Origin: an uncultured Sphingomonadaceae bacterium
GTDB taxonomy: Bacteria; Pseudomonadota; Alphaproteobacteria; Sphingomonadales; Sphingomonadaceae
Length of the DNA: 64,000 nt
Direction of reading: 5' to 3'
Assembly (NCBI GenBank): GCA_938050045.1
Contig: CALLJS010000014.1
Location: forward strand, 1-64,000
Shown: positions 12,603 to 22,833 of the stretch, one piece after another
How positions within the stretch are numbered: position 1 is the stretch's first letter
Layout: each line of letters opens with the position of its first letter
Program-made: the position numbers and the translations under genes
Notes under the pieces: generated by a model
Told to the model about the DNA's origin: nothing
What the model saw: the letters and a program-made list of their open reading frames with translations, nothing else
The model's database searches: none

Positions 12603-14198
12603 ATGATACAAAATAATAATGATGTAGCCGCCATTGACACCGCCGCTGAATTGGAAAAAGAATTTGGCGATTATGATGCGCTTATCCGTGCGTGGGGCGC
12701 GCTACGGCCGCAGCATCCCGCTTTAATAGACGATATTATATCGCTTAATTGGCAGCAAGTCGATGCTCTTACCTCGCGCATAGCCGCAGCTTTACAGCGC
12801 GATGGACTGCGCAAAGGCCAAGCCGTTGCTATTTTGGGAAGTACGACCAATAATTATGCGCTCATTTATATCGCCGCGATACGCGCTGGCGGCTGCGCTG
12901 CCCCGCTGACGACCTCTGCAACCCCAAAACAATTAGGCGCTATGATGGCCGATAGCGGTGCTATGCATCTCTTTATCGATAATGCTAAATTGCTGGATTT
13001 AGAGGGACAAGAAATTGCGCCATCGCAGATCATCATGCTCGATGCAGCGCAAGGTAAAGCACAGGGTGAATATCCAGCTATGGACGATTGGATGGCAGCG
13101 CAAGGCACAATGCATGAACCGCCCAATGTCGGCCCAGATGATCCGCAAAATATAATCTATAGCAGCGGCACAACTGGCACACCCAAAGGCATTGTTCATT
13201 CGCGCCTCATGCGCTGGCGACAAACCGCTATTGGTGTGAAATCAGCTTATGGCGAACATAGCATCACCCTTTTATCAACGCCGCTTTATTCCAACACCAC
13301 TTTGGGATGTTTCAACCCCTCAATCGGTTATGGCGGCACGACCATATTAATGCGTAAATTTGATGTGAAAGGCTATTTGGATCTTGCTGAGAAACACCGC
13401 GTAACGCACACCATGCTTGTCCCAGTGCAATATAAACATATTATGGAATATGAGGGTTTCGAGGGTTATGACTTAAGCAGCTTTGCCCTTAAATATTGCA
13501 CCAGCGCGCCGTTTGCGGCGGCCTTGAAAGCCGATGTCGTCAAACGCTGGCCTGGCGCGTTAATCGAAATATATTCGATGACCGAAGGCGGGGTTGTTTG
13601 TCTGCTGCGCTGCAACCAATATCCCGATAAATTACATACCGTGGGACAGCCGCATATCGGCAGCGAGCTTATCACGATTGATGAAGACTTAAACCAATTG
13701 CCAGCGGGAGTGACGGGTGAATTGGTGGGCCGGTCGCCAACGATGATGAGCGGCTATCAAAATCAACCAGGCAAAACATCCGAAGCGACTTGGATCGATG
13801 AAAAGGGCCATCGCTGGCAACGCATGGGCGATATTGGCCGCATTGATGATGAGGGCTTTGTTGAGCTGATTGGCCGCAGCAAAGATATGATTATATCGGG
13901 CGGCTTTAATATCTATCCCAAAGACCTAGAGGAAATATTGCTGGCGCACCCCGCCGTTGATGAAGCGGGCGTTATCGGTGTGCCTTCTGATCGGTGGGGC
14001 GAGACGCCCGTTGGTTTCATTAGCACGATTGGCAACGCAGCCGCAGAATTGGATAGCATAATGGCGGATGTGAATGCGCAGCTTGGCAAAACACAGCGGC
14101 TATCGGAACTGTATCAGATTGACGAAATGCCCCGCAGCCATATTGGCAAATTGCTCAAAACCGATTTGCGCGCTATTTATGATGGGATGAAAGAGTAA
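12603..14198 (+). CDS. AMP-binding acyl-CoA synthetase family protein
   Basis: IIYSSGTTGTPKGIVHS, GDIGRIDDEGFVELIGRSKDMIISGGFNIYPKDLEEIL. Confidence 0.9.
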   Translation: MIQNNNDVAAIDTAAELEKEFGDYDALIRAWGALRPQHPALIDDIISLNWQQVDALTSRIAAALQRDGLRKGQAVAILGSTTNNYALIYIAAIRAGGCAAPLTTSATPKQLGAMMADSGAMHLFIDNAKLLDLEGQEIAPSQIIMLDAAQGKAQGEYPAMDDWMAAQGTMHEPPNVGPDDPQNIIYSSGTTGTPKGIVHSRLMRWRQTAIGVKSAYGEHSITLLSTPLYSNTTLGCFNPSIGYGGTTILMRKFDVKGYLDLAEKHRVTHTMLVPVQYKHIMEYEGFEGYDLSSFALKYCTSAPFAAALKADVVKRWPGALIEIYSMTEGGVVCLLRCNQYPDKLHTVGQPHIGSELITIDEDLNQLPAGVTGELVGRSPTMMSGYQNQPGKTSEATWIDEKGHRWQRMGDIGRIDDEGFVELIGRSKDMIISGGFNIYPKDLEEILLAHPAVDEAGVIGVPSDRWGETPVGFISTIGNAAAELDSIMADVNAQLGKTQRLSELYQIDEMPRSHIGKLLKTDLRAIYDGMKE

Positions 14199-14251
14199 TT
14201 TTCGTCAGCTCTTATTGATTGCGAGCGCTTTACTAAACCCATAATCGTCAC

Positions 14252-14277
14252 CCATAAACGCTATCCATAAACGCTAT
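14252..14277. repeat. Tandem 13-bp duplication (ccataaacgctat x2)
   Basis: Direct reading: 14252-14264 and 14265-14277 are identical. Confidence 0.85.
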
Positions 14278-14298
14278 CCCCTGAACTACAACCCAACT

Positions 14299-14365
14299 CG
14301 TCATGCTGAATTTATTTCAGCATCCATATTGTAGCAATAGACCCTGAAACAAGTTCAGGGTGACG
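14299..14365. repeat. REP/BIME-like double-hairpin element
   Basis: Hairpin TGCTGAA-tttat-TTCAGCA and hairpin CCCTGAA-acaag-TTCAGGG inside outer imperfect inverted repeat CGTCAtgCTGAA / TTCAGggTGACG. Confidence 0.8.
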
Positions 14366-15194
14366 AATTTTGTTTCAGAAATATCTGCTCTCTGTGATAT
14401 TTCATATATGCTTTTTGTTTTGATGATTGCATGGTAATTTGCATATTCTTATTTAGCTGAAAAACTTTTCTCTCTTCATCCGTAATAATATCAGAGATAA
14501 GGATTGAGCCATCATCCTGAAAACTTATATATGCTTTGTCGAATAGCAAATCATACTGAATTGCTAACAAAAGACCATTATCGCTATCAAGTCGTTCGGC
14601 ATCATTATCGCATTTGCTCCAAGGTTTAATGTGCGAAGCACGCAATAAATCTAATTTATCAACATACGATAATTGGCACTTAGAGTTATGAATTTTAGCA
14701 AGATCATCTCTGAATTTACCTTGCCCAAGGCGTACCTTAATGAGTGCCGATTTCTCGGTTTCCGTTATATTTTGGTTATAAATAGCTGCAATATCAGTAA
14801 CCGTTTCAACTTTACCTGTCAGAAAATCTAATAGCGTTTTGAGTGCATCATAATTATCAATGCCAAAGTCTAAACCATAAGTAGTGGAGTTTATACCATC
14901 ATTGATTTTATTTGGATATGATCGCATCGAAGAAACATGATAAAATTTATTATTTGCTTTGCCTCTTGAGATACCATTTATCGACAATATTTGTTCGATT
15001 CTATTCACAAGATCAGGGTGAATTACTAATGGTTGTTTCTTCACTGGTTTGCGTTCTTTAGTAACACGCTGTTTCACATATATGGTGATGTCGGATTTAA
15101 TATACTCTCTTGTCTTTTTTTCTTCTCCTCGACCCTCAGTCTTTACCCAACCTAGTTTGGGCAACATATCATCAAGATCATAGGAAGTGAGCAT
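14355..15194 (-). CDS. HNH (HNH_2-like) endonuclease
   Basis: CQLSYVDKLDLLRASHIKPWSKCDNDAERLDSDNGLLLAIQYDLLFDKAYISF; start set at MLTSYDLDD just after the coaD stop. Confidence 0.82.
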   Translation of the reverse strand: MLTSYDLDDMLPKLGWVKTEGRGEEKKTREYIKSDITIYVKQRVTKERKPVKKQPLVIHPDLVNRIEQILSINGISRGKANNKFYHVSSMRSYPNKINDGINSTTYGLDFGIDNYDALKTLLDFLTGKVETVTDIAAIYNQNITETEKSALIKVRLGQGKFRDDLAKIHNSKCQLSYVDKLDLLRASHIKPWSKCDNDAERLDSDNGLLLAIQYDLLFDKAYISFQDDGSILISDIITDEERKVFQLNKNMQITMQSSKQKAYMKYHREQIFLKQNSSP

Positions 15195-15198
15195 ATTA

Positions 15199-15675
15199 TC
15201 AAACCTTACCCAAAATATCATCCTGTACCGAGGCGCTGACAAATTTGCTTATGTCGCCGCCAAATTTGGCAATTTCTTTGACAAGGCTGGATGATATGGG
15301 TTGCAATGTAACATCGGACATTAGGAATAGCGTCTCGACATCGCTCGCCATTTGCGCATTCATACCCGTCATTTGATATTCATATTCAAAGTCGATGGAA
15401 GATCGCAAGCCGCGCACCAAGACAGATGCGCCTTGCTGACGCGCAAAATCCACCAGCAATGAACGAAAACCAACCACCTCTATATTCTCGCCAAAGCCAG
15501 ATACCTCACGCCGCACCATCGCAATACGCTCATCATCGGAAAACATCGGCGATTTACTGGCATTGGTGGTGACACCAATCACCAACCTATCCACCAATTT
15601 GCCCGCCCGCGCAATAATATCAACATGACCCAAAGTGATCGGATCAAAGGTTCCTGGATATACGCCTATTTTCAT
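15199..15675 (-). CDS. coaD: Phosphopantetheine adenylyltransferase
   Basis: MKIGVYPGTFDPITLGHVDIIARA, RGLRSSIDFEYEYQM. Confidence 0.95.
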   Translation of the reverse strand: MKIGVYPGTFDPITLGHVDIIARAGKLVDRLVIGVTTNASKSPMFSDDERIAMVRREVSGFGENIEVVGFRSLLVDFARQQGASVLVRGLRSSIDFEYEYQMTGMNAQMASDVETLFLMSDVTLQPISSSLVKEIAKFGGDISKFVSASVQDDILGKV

Positions 15676-16571
15676 CTATCCCTCTCCACAATATAGCGGG
15701 CTATGGCGCGCAATAAATCGGCTTCTTTGCCATAATGATTCAAATGCTCAATCGCTTGATCGACCAAAATCTGCGCTTGTTCTTTTGCGCGCTCAAGCCC
15801 CATCAACGATACAAAGGTTTCTTTGCCCGCAATCGCATCTTTTTGCAGGGCTTTTCCTGCTGTTTCAGCATCCCCCTCTACATCGATAATATCATCGGCG
15901 ATTTGAAAGGCCAATCCGATATTTTGGGCATAACCGCGCAAATGCACACGGCCATCTTCTTGCACATGGCCCAATATCGCACCCATTTCGACGCTAGCAT
16001 CTATTAGAGCCCCCGTTTTGAGATGTTGTAAGCGCGTGATGGTTGCCAAATCAAAGCTAGATTTTTCGGCTTCTAAATCCATCATCTGCCCGCCCGCCAT
16101 GCCATTAGGGCCGCTTGCTCTGGCGAGAGTCGCAACCAGCTCGTTGCGCACAAATGGATCAGGGTGCAGCGTAGGATCGGATAAAATTTCGAACGCCAAT
16201 GCCAGCAAAGCATCGCCCGCTAATACCGCTGTTGCTTCGTCAAATTTCAAATGAACGGTGGGCTTGCCTCGGCGCATGGCATCATCGTCCATACAGGGCA
16301 AATCATCATGAATTAGCGAATAAACATGAATAGCTTCTACGGCTAAACCAGCAGAGGTAGCCGCATTATGGCCCACGTTGAACATAGATGCCGTCGCGCT
16401 TAACAGCAATGGACGCAGCCGTTTGCCGCCGCCTATAGCGCTGTAGCGCATAGCGTCATATAATCGGTTGCGTGCATCGCCTTGGTTTTGTAATAAAGAA
16501 TCAAAACCAGAATCTATTTCGCTGGTTATTTGCGCAATAGCAGATTGCAAATCAATGGATTCGCTTGCCAT
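15672..16571 (-). CDS. ispA: Polyprenyl (farnesyl/geranylgeranyl) diphosphate synthase
   Basis: GGKRLRPLL, aspartate-rich motifs DDLPCMDDD and FQIADDIID. Confidence 0.92.
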   Translation of the reverse strand: MASESIDLQSAIAQITSEIDSGFDSLLQNQGDARNRLYDAMRYSAIGGGKRLRPLLLSATASMFNVGHNAATSAGLAVEAIHVYSLIHDDLPCMDDDAMRRGKPTVHLKFDEATAVLAGDALLALAFEILSDPTLHPDPFVRNELVATLARASGPNGMAGGQMMDLEAEKSSFDLATITRLQHLKTGALIDASVEMGAILGHVQEDGRVHLRGYAQNIGLAFQIADDIIDVEGDAETAGKALQKDAIAGKETFVSLMGLERAKEQAQILVDQAIEHLNHYGKEADLLRAIARYIVERDR

Positions 16572-16573
16572 TA

Positions 16574-16828
16574 TTATTCGCTATCAAATGCTTCGGTTGA
16601 TTGGGCATTCCCATCATGGCCAACGCTAATTTTTTCTATTTGCGCGCGCGCATCATCCAAACGCTTTTGACAATATTCACGCAGCTTATGGCCCTTTTGA
16701 TACAGCTCTATTGATTGCTCCAGAGGAACTTCGCCGCTTTCTAATTGGCGAACAATATTTTCTAAATGCCCCAAAGCATCTTCGAATGCTGGGCTGTCAT
16801 AACTATCTTGATTATCTGGCTTGTTCAT
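16574..16828 (-). CDS. xseB: Exodeoxyribonuclease VII small subunit
   Basis: FEDALGHLENIVRQLESGEVPLEQSIELYQKGHKLREYCQKRLDDA. Confidence 0.93.
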   Translation of the reverse strand: MNKPDNQDSYDSPAFEDALGHLENIVRQLESGEVPLEQSIELYQKGHKLREYCQKRLDDARAQIEKISVGHDGNAQSTEAFDSE

Positions 16829-16974
16829 CGTTTTACAATGCCCTTGCTAAGTCATTGGGTCAAGTATGGTTATGACGAATATTGTTCATAATATGAACTG
16901 GTAAATTCAACAAAAATATAAATATATTCAAATATTCGTTGCAAATCTCTGCACAGATTGCAATAGCGCCGCTT

Positions 16975-17358
16975 ATGAAAAAAACATCTTTTATTATCAC
17001 ATCAGTCTGCACGTTAGCGTTAGTGGCGTGTGGCCCCGGTCGAACCGAACAAGCGAAGCTAGATAAAGCCGCTGCTGAAGCTGAAAAAGCAGCAAAACCA
17101 GTGGCTAAACTTCCTCCGCCAATCACCAACAGCACTGTATATCGCTGTCGCGGTGGTAGTGTGCTTTATGTTGATTATTTCGGCGAAAACGAATCCGCTC
17201 AAGTGCGTATCGACGATAAAGTCTCTATTCCAGTTCGTTTAACATCTACAGAAGGCGGGCCCTTCGCATCAGAGGATGGTAGCATCACCCTCAAAGGAAG
17301 CGGCGATAAAATCACGGCAACATTGCCTGGCAAAGGCTCTCTTGCTTGTAATAGCTAA
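16975..17358 (+). CDS. Hypothetical lipoprotein (MliC-like C-terminus)
   Basis: Start moved to MKKTSFIITS; lipobox LVAC; C-terminal region YRCRGGSVLYVDYFGENESAQVRID resembles MliC. Confidence 0.6.
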   Translation: MKKTSFIITSVCTLALVACGPGRTEQAKLDKAAAEAEKAAKPVAKLPPPITNSTVYRCRGGSVLYVDYFGENESAQVRIDDKVSIPVRLTSTEGGPFASEDGSITLKGSGDKITATLPGKGSLACNS

Positions 17359-17387
17359 TAGTATAATTCTTTAGGACAGAATGAAAG

Positions 17388-17413
17388 AGGTCGGCTGCGT
17401 GCTGGCCTTTTTT
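17388..17413 (+). terminator. Rho-independent terminator
   Basis: AGGTCGGC-TGCGT-GCTGGCCT followed by a T run. Confidence 0.7.
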
Positions 17414-17503
17414 ATACCCATAATATTTTATACGCACGATAAAATAGATTGCATTCTAAAACTCACCCTATAGTCTAACCCTGAAATAAAAGGAGGCTAA
17501 GCA

Positions 17504-18160
17504 ATGTATATTGGTCATTTTGCGCCTGCATTCATTGCCGCAGCGCACCCAAAGGCTCCTAATTTAGGCCTGCTGATCATAGCATCGCAATTGATAGATT
17601 TTGGTTTTTTTGGATTAGCTCTTTTCGGCATTGAAAATTTTCGAATAACGCCAGGCATTACAACCATGAACCCGCTTGACCTCTATGATATGCCCTATAC
17701 GCATAGCTTAGTAGGCGCATTATTATGGGCTATAGCATTTGGCGCAATAGTCTATGCCTATAGCAAAGATTGGATAGCCGCTCTAATCGGTGCGGCGGTG
17801 GTCGAAACGCATTGGTATTTAGATTTAATCGTCCACACCAAAGATCTAACGCTTGCTGGCTCAGCACCAAAATTTGGCTTTGGCTTATGGAATTACCCAG
17901 CCATAGCAATGCCATTAGAATGTATCTTGATATGTGCTTCTGTCGCTTTTTATATCGCCAAAACGCATAAAAATATCGGCAGCAAATCACACGCTCTTTG
18001 CGCAATGATTGGACTATTATTGGCGTTCCAAGCTTTTGATTGGTTCGCGCCAAAACCAGAAAGCGCAGATGCAAGCTTTATGATTATGGCATTGCTCTCA
18101 TTCTCAATCGCAGCCGCTATCGGATGGTGGCTGGGTAATAGCCGCAAGGTGGTAAGATGA
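17504..18160 (+). CDS. Putative membrane protein, YdjM-like
   Basis: TM-rich; MPYTHSLVGALLWAI and AAVVETHWYLDLIVH motifs. Confidence 0.6.
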   Translation: MYIGHFAPAFIAAAHPKAPNLGLLIIASQLIDFGFFGLALFGIENFRITPGITTMNPLDLYDMPYTHSLVGALLWAIAFGAIVYAYSKDWIAALIGAAVVETHWYLDLIVHTKDLTLAGSAPKFGFGLWNYPAIAMPLECILICASVAFYIAKTHKNIGSKSHALCAMIGLLLAFQAFDWFAPKPESADASFMIMALLSFSIAAAIGWWLGNSRKVVR

Positions 18161-18161
18161 G

Positions 18162-18569
18162 ATGATACAAAAGATTGTCGCTTACATCATCGCGCTGATT
18201 ATTTTTACACTGCTAGAGGCTTTGTGGCTCTCGCAAGCGGCCTCTCATGTCTACGCATCCCTATCTCCCATCATGATCGAACAGCCCAATTTGCTGGCTG
18301 CTCTATTATTTTTCCTAGCCTATCCCATCGGCATTTTATATTTCATCATTTTTCCAAACTTAGGCAATAATATCAGAATTTTCAGAGATTCTGCTATGCT
18401 TGGTCTATTATGTTATGGCACCTATAGCCTAACCAATTTAGCGACATTGAAAGGTTGGAGCATAACCATAAGCCTGTTTGACATTGGTTGGGGAATGATT
18501 TTAACCGCCTTAACTGCAAGCGGCACAGCAATATTATATGGAAAAATATATCCGCCTGCCTCAAAATAA
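18162..18569 (+). CDS. DUF2177-like membrane protein
   Basis: Small TM protein with YGTYSLTNLATLKGW motif; directly follows 17504-18160. Confidence 0.65.
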   Translation: MIQKIVAYIIALIIFTLLEALWLSQAASHVYASLSPIMIEQPNLLAALLFFLAYPIGILYFIIFPNLGNNIRIFRDSAMLGLLCYGTYSLTNLATLKGWSITISLFDIGWGMILTALTASGTAILYGKIYPPASK

Positions 18570-18637
18570 CTGTGCATAAATATAGCCGCAACGAATAAGG
18601 ACTAGCCGCAAAACGCCCCAGACGCTAAAGCAAAAAT

Positions 18638-20845
18638 ATGTCTGATTCAACGCAAATACAAAACCCTAAAATCACCCCCGAAATTATTGCCGAACATGGC
18701 CTTGATGACGCAGAATATAAGCGTCTATTGGCGGCTATGGGCCGCGAACCCAATAGGGTGGAATTGGGGATATTCTCAGTGATGTGGTCCGAACATTGTT
18801 CCTATAAATCATCGCGTTTTCATTTGAAAAAACTCCCCACAACAGGCGAGCAAGTGATATGCGGCCCTGGCGAAAATGCGGGCGTCATTGATATTGGTGA
18901 TGGCCCAAATGGAACAAAGCTAGCCGCTATCTTCAAAATGGAATCGCATAATCATCCCAGCTATATCGAGCCATATCAAGGCGCGGCCACTGGTGTAGGC
19001 GGCATATTGCGCGATGTATTTACAATGGGTGCGCGCCCCGTTGCCAATCTGAACGCGCTGCGTTTTGGGCGTCCTGAACATCCGAAAATGAAGCATTTGG
19101 TCAAAGGCGTTGTCGCGGGTATCGGCGGTTATGGTAATTGTGTTGGCGTGCCGACGGTTGGCGGTGAGACCAATTTTGATGCCGCTTATGATGGCAATAT
19201 TTTGGTCAATGCCATGACAGTGGGCGTGGCCGATCAGGAAAAGATTTTCTATTCCGCCGCCAGCGGCGTGGGCAATAGCATCGTTTATGTTGGTTCAAAA
19301 ACGGGCCGCGATGGTATCCATGGCGCGACCATGGCATCGGCTGATTTTGGCGATGATATAGAGGAAAAACGCCCAACGGTTCAGGTGGGTGATCCCTTTA
19401 CTGAAAAATTGCTGATTGAGGCATGTTTAGAATTAATGGCGACCGATGCGATTGTCGCTATCCAAGATATGGGGGCGGCTGGCCTCACATCTTCGGCGGT
19501 TGAAATGGCCACCAATGGCAAGGTTGGAATATGCCTGAATATGGATGATGTGCCGCAACGCGAAGCGGGCATGACCCCTTATGAGATGATGCTATCAGAG
19601 AGCCAAGAGCGGATGCTCATGGTATTAAAACCGGGCCGCGAAGCCGAAGCCGAAGCCATCTTCAAAAAATGGGAATTGGACTTTGCCGTGATTGGCGAAG
19701 TGACCGATACCAAACATATGATATTGGAATGGCAAGGCGAAGTGGTGTGCGATATTCCGCTTGGCCCGCTGGCGGCTGATGCCCCCGAATATGACGAGAA
19801 TGATCGCCCTTATTTGTCAGAGGATGACTATAAAGCATGGGCCGATGTTAAGCCTTTGGGCGATATGCCATTATCCACCGATATTGGCGCAGATTTGCTC
19901 AAACTCATGGCATCGCCTGCGCTGGCCTCGCGGGCATGGATTTGGCAACAATATGACAGCCAAGTTGGCGGCGATACCGCCCAACGCAGCGGCGGCGATG
20001 CAGCCGTAGTGCGCGTGCATGGCACCAACAAAGCATTAGCGATGAGCACCGATTGCACTCCGCGCTATTGCTATGCCGATCCTTATGAAGGCGGCAAACA
20101 AGCGGTCGCAGAATCCTATCGTAATATTAGCGCGGTGGGTGCAAAGCCGCTTGCCATCACCAATTGTCTGAATTTTGGCAACCCACAACGCCCCGAAATT
20201 ATGGCGCAATTTACGGGCTGCTTAAAAGGCATGGGCGATGCGTGCCGCGCGCTCGATTATCCTATCGTATCGGGCAATGTCAGCCTCTATAATGAATCCA
20301 AAGCCACAGGCGGCGGCAGCGCGATTTTACCAACGCCTGCTATCGGCGGTGTTGGCTTGCTAGAAGACATTGATACAATGGCAACCATTGGATTTAAGAA
20401 TGAAGGTGATATGATTTGGCTAATCGGTGGTCATGGCGATCATATCGGCCAATCAATCTGGCTGCGTGAAATACATGGCATGGTAGCAGGCGATGCGCCA
20501 CATATCGCGCTAGACAAAGAACTTTCCAACGGAAATATGATCCGCCGTTTGATCGGTGAAGGCACAATCAATGCTGTGCATGACATTAGTGATGGTGGTT
20601 TATTGGTCGCTCTTACCGAAATGGCATTAGCAGGCGGTATAGGCTGTTCATTGGATGATGACCTAAACGCCATGCAAGCATTTGGCGAAGATCAAAGCCG
20701 CTATATTGTTACAACCCCATCTGGAACACATATCGAAGGTGCTAGAGCCATTGGTAAAGTTTCGGGTGATATGATTGCAGGTCAGTCAATTACTGAATTA
20801 AGAGCCGCACATGAGAGCTTTTTCAAAGATTGGATGGAAGATTAG
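18638..20845 (+). CDS. purL: Phosphoribosylformylglycinamidine synthase subunit PurL
   Basis: [49 protein letters not shown]. Confidence 0.96.
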   Translation: MSDSTQIQNPKITPEIIAEHGLDDAEYKRLLAAMGREPNRVELGIFSVMWSEHCSYKSSRFHLKKLPTTGEQVICGPGENAGVIDIGDGPNGTKLAAIFKMESHNHPSYIEPYQGAATGVGGILRDVFTMGARPVANLNALRFGRPEHPKMKHLVKGVVAGIGGYGNCVGVPTVGGETNFDAAYDGNILVNAMTVGVADQEKIFYSAASGVGNSIVYVGSKTGRDGIHGATMASADFGDDIEEKRPTVQVGDPFTEKLLIEACLELMATDAIVAIQDMGAAGLTSSAVEMATNGKVGICLNMDDVPQREAGMTPYEMMLSESQERMLMVLKPGREAEAEAIFKKWELDFAVIGEVTDTKHMILEWQGEVVCDIPLGPLAADAPEYDENDRPYLSEDDYKAWADVKPLGDMPLSTDIGADLLKLMASPALASRAWIWQQYDSQVGGDTAQRSGGDAAVVRVHGTNKALAMSTDCTPRYCYADPYEGGKQAVAESYRNISAVGAKPLAITNCLNFGNPQRPEIMAQFTGCLKGMGDACRALDYPIVSGNVSLYNESKATGGGSAILPTPAIGGVGLLEDIDTMATIGFKNEGDMIWLIGGHGDHIGQSIWLREIHGMVAGDAPHIALDKELSNGNMIRRLIGEGTINAVHDISDGGLLVALTEMALAGGIGCSLDDDLNAMQAFGEDQSRYIVTTPSGTHIEGARAIGKVSGDMIAGQSITELRAAHESFFKDWMED

Positions 20846-20869
20846 CATCTTGTCTTTTCTCTGATATAA

Positions 20870-21220
<351 letters not shown>

Positions 21221-21257
21221 AAAACGCCATCTCTTTATCAATGATTAGGATCAAACC

Positions 21258-22043
21258 CTAAGCAATGGCCAAAATTTCATGCGGGTCAACGCCTGCGCTC
21301 TTATATATATCATGCGCCATATCATAGCTAAAGGGTTGCGTAATATTCAGCATTGCCCTTACTTCATCTAGCTGCATTGGCAGCAGGGCCGTAATATCTT
21401 GATAGCCAATATTAGCAGCAACTTTGCCGTTGCGCTGTGCTTCTCTTATGGCTTTGAACACTGGTGTTTTGGTTGGCGCACGGCGTTTTACCTCGATACC
21501 GCCTGCATAAGCGATAAACAAAAAGCCCAAGCTTATATTTTGGCTGTAGGTGAATGCCAATAAGCATTGTTCACCCAGAGGATCGCGCCCATAGCCCGTT
21601 AAAATATGGGCAATATCGTGCGTATCGCGCATGCGGTTATAAAACCATTCTATACGATCATCATAAGAGGGTATTTTGGACGAAAATTTCTCATTTTCTT
21701 CAACCAGCCCATGGGCGCTAATTTTTTCGCGCTCCATAAATTCGGCATAGGTGCGACCCAAGGAACCCGATGGCATTGCCAATAATGTGTCATGATCGTC
21801 CAAAATATCAGGAAGAAATTCGTCGCGTGCATAAAGCTGCTCACCCAATGGAGTTTTGAGAAATTTTAATGCTTTACTAATATAACGTCCATCGCGCAGA
21901 TTATTTATGATATGAAATACTTGTTCTGTATCTTCTTTGTCAGCAATTAATTTGCGAAAATGATGCAATGCCTTAAGCGGACGAATATTTACTCTTTTAC
22001 GGCCCGTGTGAATATAAGGAATGTTAGTCATATTAGTATCCAT
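21258..22043 (-). CDS. Coq4-family ubiquinone biosynthesis protein
   Basis: MRDTHDIAHILTGYGRDPLGEQCLLAFTYSQ (Coq4 HDxxH-type motif). Confidence 0.82.
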   Translation of the reverse strand: MDTNMTNIPYIHTGRKRVNIRPLKALHHFRKLIADKEDTEQVFHIINNLRDGRYISKALKFLKTPLGEQLYARDEFLPDILDDHDTLLAMPSGSLGRTYAEFMEREKISAHGLVEENEKFSSKIPSYDDRIEWFYNRMRDTHDIAHILTGYGRDPLGEQCLLAFTYSQNISLGFLFIAYAGGIEVKRRAPTKTPVFKAIREAQRNGKVAANIGYQDITALLPMQLDEVRAMLNITQPFSYDMAHDIYKSAGVDPHEILAIA

Positions 22044-22145
22044 GTGTAACGAATCATTCTTTAGTAATATTCTATTATATTTACTTACATTAATGTCAAT
22101 AAGCTTTGTGCTTTTAATTTAGGCTTATATCGTTAAAGTCATATC

Positions 22146-22820
22146 ATGAAAAAGCATGACACTCTTCCCTATACTGCTCTGCCTGAATATGATGATGCAG
22201 AGCGGATTGCGCGTTCCAAAGCATTTTATGAAGCGATTAAAACGCGCCGTTCCTGCCGTTATTTCAGCGATGCCCCTATAGCGCGCGCTGTGATTGAAAA
22301 TGCCATATTGGCTGCTGGGACTGCACCCAATGGGGCCAATCACCAACCTTGGCATTTCGCAGTGATAGAAAGTATGGACAAAAAAACAGCATTACGCGCT
22401 GCCGCCGAAGCCGAAGAGCGTGAATTTTATGAAGATAAGGCCAGCGAAGAATGGCTCGATGCGCTCGAACCGCTTGGAACCGATAGCGACAAACCATTTT
22501 TGGAGATTGCACCTTATCTCATTGTGGTTTTTGGGCAGCGCAAAGGCGGCCTGCGTTCAGGAGAAATGAAGCAAAATTATTATGTGAATGAAAGCATTGG
22601 TATTGCCTCGGGCATGCTCATCACCGCCCTGCATGATGCGGGACTCGCAACCTTAACGCATACGCCCAACCCTATGAAGTTTTTGAACAAGATTTGTGAT
22701 AGGCCCAGCACTGAAAAACCTATGATGGTCTTGGTGGTTGGCAAGCCTGCAAAAAATGCCACTATCCCCGTACATGCAACCTATAAAAAACCTTTGGATG
22801 AAATTTCCAGTTGGTTATGA
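22146..22820 (+). CDS. Nitroreductase family protein
   Basis: RRSCRYFSDAPI, AAGTAPNGANHQPWHFAVI. Confidence 0.88.
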   Translation: MKKHDTLPYTALPEYDDAERIARSKAFYEAIKTRRSCRYFSDAPIARAVIENAILAAGTAPNGANHQPWHFAVIESMDKKTALRAAAEAEEREFYEDKASEEWLDALEPLGTDSDKPFLEIAPYLIVVFGQRKGGLRSGEMKQNYYVNESIGIASGMLITALHDAGLATLTHTPNPMKFLNKICDRPSTEKPMMVLVVGKPAKNATIPVHATYKKPLDEISSWL

Positions 22821-22833
22821 AACACCATATTAT

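Noticed and set aside
22738-22833. N-terminal extension of the DUF418 ORF
   Set aside because: Overlaps the nitroreductase C-terminus out of frame; family-like N-terminus begins at 22834
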